A stretch of DNA of 64,000 nt. Source: Ovis canadensis. Taxonomy: Eukaryota; Chordata; Mammalia; Artiodactyla; Bovidae. The stretch spans positions 224,588,001-224,652,000 of the forward strand of contig NC_091247.1 of NCBI RefSeq assembly GCF_042477335.2. Reading direction: 5' to 3'. The notes below the pieces were generated by a model that did no database searches, was not told the DNA's origin, and saw nothing but the letters and a program-made list of their open reading frames with translations. This document shows, one piece after another, positions 48,442-64,000 of the stretch (positions are counted from its first letter, which is position 1; every line of letters starts with the position of its first letter). Position numbers and translations under genes: made by a program.

Positions 48442-51238
48442 AGATGTCATTTTAGCTCTGACATCCAGGACACTGCCAGAAAGTTTCCTTTCCTACCAGG
48501 GAGAGTGAGAAGGGTGTGATGTGGGGCCTCTGGACACGGGGAAGGGTTGGGAGAGGCAGGGAGGTCAGCTCAAAGTCCTGGTGAGGCCAGAGGTCCCCGG
48601 GACCCCTTTCCCCTTGAATCCAAGTTACACAAGGTGAAACCTTGGAACAGGGGGACAGAGGTGGGAGTGCTCCCTGAGGCTGCTTGTCCAGGAAGCAGTT
48701 AGAAAGTCCTCGCCCAGGCTCCCAGGCCCCTCTGCCTATCCTTAAGGCCCCATCCCTGCCCCTGCTACCAATCACACATGTGCAGCCCCAGCAGATCTCT
48801 CAGCCTGGCCCCAGGCTGGGGGGCCTGGGCCTGGGCCCTCCATGTGAGGTCCAAAAGGAGACCCGGCCCCTCAGCCTCACAGGGAGAGGAGGCCCCCACC
48901 CTCTGGGGCCAGGGTTATAGGTACGTAGGTGGACAGAGATGCTGAGACTTGGTGGGTGGGGCCAGCCGTCCCCAGGCCTCATTCAGGGCACCACCCAGGA
49001 GGGACCGGGGATGTACCATGGGTCAAGCAGTGTTCTAGGTTCTGGGGCGACAGCAGGGAACCACAGAGATACAGGCCCAACAGTGAAACCACAGAGGAGG
49101 TGAGGAGGTGCGACATGCTGGGAGGAAGTGTCAGGAGCGCAGGGCGACAGGGAGGGCTGGAGCCTTGGGAAAGGCCCGGTGCGACCTTGGAACAGGAGGA
49201 CAGAGGTCCGAGTGACCCGAGGATGTCTGGAGAGGAGCGGGCGAGGCCCAGGGACCAACCGGCCACAGCAACCAGGGAGACAGCAGGGTGCACGCCCACC
49301 ACGGCCTGGCCCTGCGCCCCCTTGCCTTGACCTATGGGGAGGTGGCCTCGAGATCCTTCCTTTGCAGAGAACAAAGCAAGCTCAGGAGAAGGGATGAGCC
49401 AGGCAGCCCTGGGCCCTGAGCCTTCCTGCCACCGCCCCTCCATACCACTTCTGCTGGTTGATGACATCGGCGGTGGGCAAGGGTGGGGGGTCTAGTCCAG
49501 CAAAGAAGAGGACAGAGAGCTGGGGTCCCCTCTCAGTCTGGCCGGGCAACGCTGTTACCCAGTCAGACCAAGCACCTGCTACATGTTAGCGTCAGAGGCA
49601 CCCCCTGAGATGTCTCTGGCACCGCCTCCCGCCAACACCACAGGGGTGTCCCCAGGTCACAGGCACTGGGGATGGCCACCCACTCTCCCGCCCAGAGCAG
49701 CTGTTCAGGGACCCCAGCCCCATCCCTAGGGTCACACTCGAGTGGGCCTCACAGCTTCAGGGTGCAGCAGGCTCCGCAGCCCACCCCTCAGCCTCCCCCG
49801 CCTCGCCCCGTGTCTGTGAGAAGTCCTTTCACAATGATTCTCTGCTTGCAGGCTCGCAGCCCCAGGGGAGACTGAGCAGGGCAGGGGCGGTGGGGGAAGG
49901 GTTAGGTGAGTAGGCATCTTCTGGAAAGGGTCCCTTTGAGCTGGAGTCCTGCCAGGTAGGCCTGGCCCGACACCAGGTGTGTTTGGGGGAGGGACATCCC
50001 GCAGCGGGGCTTTAGTTCAATCACCTCCTGTGCTCATCTTGCCCTCCACACCCCTGGGCACAGCCAGCCAACCACTCCCCCTCAACCCCCGGGGCCACCA
50101 TCTGCGGCGGGTGTGGAGGGCCAGACCCTGGCAGGTGCGGTGCCTGGCCCACGGGTTTCTCTGAGCCTCTCGAGGATCTCGCCAGGCCACAGGGCCCCGG
50201 GGGTGGGAAGTGAGCCGCCCCAGGTCATGCTGCAGGTTGGCCACAGACCCCGAGGCAGTGGGACGCAAAGGCTGGGTCCTTTCCCACTGCATCACTTCCC
50301 CCTCTGTGGCCAGGCTGCTCTGTCTTAGCCACAGCCCCAGGCCGCCCCTGCCTCTGCTCGCTGAGGGGTGGCGGAGACGCAGGTGCCAGGCTCGGAGCCC
50401 CCTCCTGGGCGGGGAGGGGAAATAGCTTCAGCCTGGGGCCGGTATGCTTGGGTCTGGGCCGCCTTCTTCGGAGAGCCTGAGCCCTTCGGGCCTGGGCTCG
50501 AGGGCTGCCCGCAACCAGGTGGCCTGAAGACCCAAACAATCCTGTACCCGAGTGAGCCCTGCCCCTCTGGCAGCCTCGGTGCTGCACCCTCATGGCGGGG
50601 GCCCCGATACCCCCCTCCCTCCCGTGTTCTCAGGGAGCACGGAGCCTCAGGCTGCCCATTGCCTTGGACCTGCTGCCCAGGGGTCCATGCCCACCATCAG
50701 TAACCACCTCCGACGTGACCGCCCCGTGACTGTGGCCAGCCTGAGGTCTTCCACTAGCCTTGAGGTTTTGTTTAACATCACAGCTTCTCGCTCTGTCCTC
50801 ACGAGCAGCTGGGAAGAGAGGCATCAGTTAGCCTGACCCCAGGCTACAGACAGGAAACGGAGGCACAAGGAGTGTGAGGGGCCTGCCTGCGAGCGTGGGA
50901 CCCGTGAGCAGGCAAGGGCAACCTTTCCCATCTCCCTCCCTGGCACCAGGCACCCGTGCTGGGCACCACAGGGGCGTCGAGACAGGCCCTCCTTCACACC
51001 GGCTCCCGGACAGGGTCGCTGGCCTCCACTGGCTGGCTGGCTCCCGGACCTGAGGGCTTGGCTCCACTGTGAGGCAGAGGCAGGGTTCCAGGGTTCCGGG
51101 GGCCCCGCTGAGCTCGCTGGAGCCGTGACAGCACGGAGCTCCCCCAGCACTTGGAAGGCTCCCAGGTCCTCGGCTGGAAAATGTGATGCCATTTCTCTTG
51201 TTAAATGGCACCAGGTGGCGAAGAAAACGTGGCACAGG

Positions 51239-51241
<3 letters not shown>

Positions 51242-51288
<47 letters not shown>

Positions 51289-51337
51289 AGGGAGGGAGGG
51301 AGGGAGGGAGGGAGGGAGGGAGGGAGGGAGGGAGGGA
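51242..51337 (+). repeat. (GA)n-(GGGA)n purine microsatellite
   Basis: About 41 bp of GA followed by about 55 bp of GGGA, all purine on the + strand. ORFs over it are artefacts. Confidence 0.97.
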
Positions 51338-52789
51338 AGGAGCGCCCCATGCTGGGAGGGGGCGGGGAGGGGGTGTGGAGGACCCCATTTGACTCCATCC
51401 CAGATCTGGCAGGCAGGGTGTGCCCACACCCCTGCTCACTCCTGCTTGGACACCTCAGCCCGTCGCCCTCCGCTCCCCTCTAGCAGCCCTGTGGGGCCCC
51501 ACCCTTTAGGGCCCAGGCTCCAAGGGGCTGAAGACAAGGCTGATTTCTAGGACCCCAGGTCCTTCTGGGAAGCTGACCTCCTGGGCTTCGGCTGATCCTG
51601 TCCATCCCCACGGAGACCCACTCCCCACCTTGGCACAGAAGGGGGCCTCCCTCCCCAGATGTGGAGGGAGTTCTTGGCTCCTGCTCCCCGCCCTCCCCTC
51701 CACGAGGCCTGCCCCTGTGCTAACGGGCCCCAGCCGGTGGGAACAGCTCTTCAGGAGAATGTCTTTCCACACAGGCTGCTTTCTCCGGCACAAGGCCCGC
51801 GTGTCCACATTTCTGGGTTCTCACTGCCCAGTAGGAATGACCAAACCTCTGTTCAACAATTGGGCGCACAAGAGAACAACCAGAGAGAAAAAGCAGAGAA
51901 CTGGGCCCAGGGCTGGACTCTACCTCTGACTACCTGTGTGACTGTGGATATGCCTCTGATGGCAACAGTCTCGGTTTCGTTAAATGTGAAATGGGGAAAC
52001 ACTGTCAACTTCACACAGATCAGCGGGGAGGGCGGGTGGCAGGAGCGACTGTGTGAGAAGCACTCTGTAAAGCGTGAAGCTCTGTGGAGGTTGGGTGACG
52101 TCTGAGACCTGAACCGAAATCACCATGGCTGAGGTTCTCGGTGGGGGCTGCCTGGAAGACCAGCCAGGCCTCGGCAAACTTTACCGAGAGCCCACAGGGG
52201 TGGAGAGGAGCCCAGGGAGAGGAGAAAGGTGGGCCCCACCCTCATGATGCCTGCACTGAGGTTCAGGGTGGCCCATCCGTCAGTGAAGTGTGTGAGCTGT
52301 GACTGCCACGGTGATGTCAAAGCAGAGGCCCTGTGGCGTTGGCACTGCCCAGGGCATCAAGCAGGGCCTGTCCTGAGGCCTGAGGATGGAGGGGGTGCTG
52401 GGAGGGCGCTGGGACACTCCAAGGGAACCAGGATCTGGCTCTCTTCCTCTCGCACCAGACCTCCTCCTCACCCAAGCTCCCCTGGGAGTGTCCAGCTGGC
52501 CACAGGGGCACGGCTGCAGCTCACACTGGGCTGCCGGGGTTTCTGCAGCCTCGTCTCAGCATGGCCACAGATTCTAATTAGACCCCGAGGAGAAGGAAAG
52601 CGGCCGTCATTGCACAGTCCCTTGCGGCTAGCCCAGAAACCAGCCCTCGGTCAGGCTCTCTCACTTAAGACCTCATGGTGTAATTCCTGGATGTGCACCA
52701 GCTTTGTAACTTGGCTCTGTGTGATTTCATATAATAGTTCAAGTAACTAATCGTGGAGTGCTTACCTGGCTCCGTGCAAGCATTCACAC

Positions 52790-63995
<11,206 letters not shown>

Positions 63996-64000
63996 CTGCC

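Larger units (their letters stand above)
44201..52785. other. Intergenic region TNFRSF13C / CENPM
   Basis: About 8.6 kb with no recognisable gene. It contains SINE copies, a mariner hairpin and a purine-rich microsatellite listed separately. The 354-codon - strand ORF at 45,384-46,448 runs through a SINE and is not a gene. Confidence 0.65.

Overview
This is mammalian nuclear DNA from a ruminant, most likely a bovid. BovB (RTE-clade) LINE copies, BovA/Bov-tA and CHR-type tRNA-derived SINEs and a miR-2284/2285-like mariner hairpin all point there. The species (cattle, buffalo, sheep, goat) cannot be fixed from the window. The gene order SREBF2 - SHISA8 - TNFRSF13C - CENPM matches human 22q13.2, so this is the orthologous block (known on chromosome 5 in cattle). 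Positions 1-26,500: the 3' part of SREBF2 on the + strand, exons 8-19 by the 19-exon human numbering. It covers the two membrane segments, the lumenal S1P loop and the whole SCAP-binding regulatory domain (678 residues plus stop), then a roughly 1.7 kb 3'UTR with two poly(A) signals. Intron 16 carries the miR-33a hairpin and a 15-copy minisatellite; intron 15 carries a 556-bp TG-rich tract. 26,500-28,760: short convergent intergenic gap. 28,760-34,600: SHISA8 on the - strand, four coding exons (401 aa), starting in a strong CpG island. 34,600-42,190: intergenic, with old repeats and one unexplained CpG-rich patch. 42,190-44,100: TNFRSF13C (BAFF receptor) on the - strand, three exons (189 aa), with a CpG island and a SINE in the 3' flank that builds the nearest poly(A) signal. 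44,100-52,790: intergenic, repeat-rich. 52,790-64,000: CENPM on the - strand, exons 2-6 (161 codons); exon 1, about 19 codons, lies just past the right edge. The genes are not one pathway: SREBF2 and its intronic miR-33a form the known sterol circuit (transcription factor plus microRNA against ABCA1-type cholesterol export), SHISA8 is a neuronal Shisa/CKAMP-type membrane protein, TNFRSF13C is the B-cell survival receptor and CENPM is a constitutive-centromere subunit. All exons were placed by reading splice sites and checking that phase is kept across every junction. I found no undescribed multi-gene system. The most notable signals are small: a SINE/target-site junction that makes AATAAA for TNFRSF13C, in-frame tandem acceptors in TNFRSF13C and CENPM, a GC-box patch next to miR-33a, a mariner-derived hairpin, and several nested retroposon insertions with exact target-site duplications.
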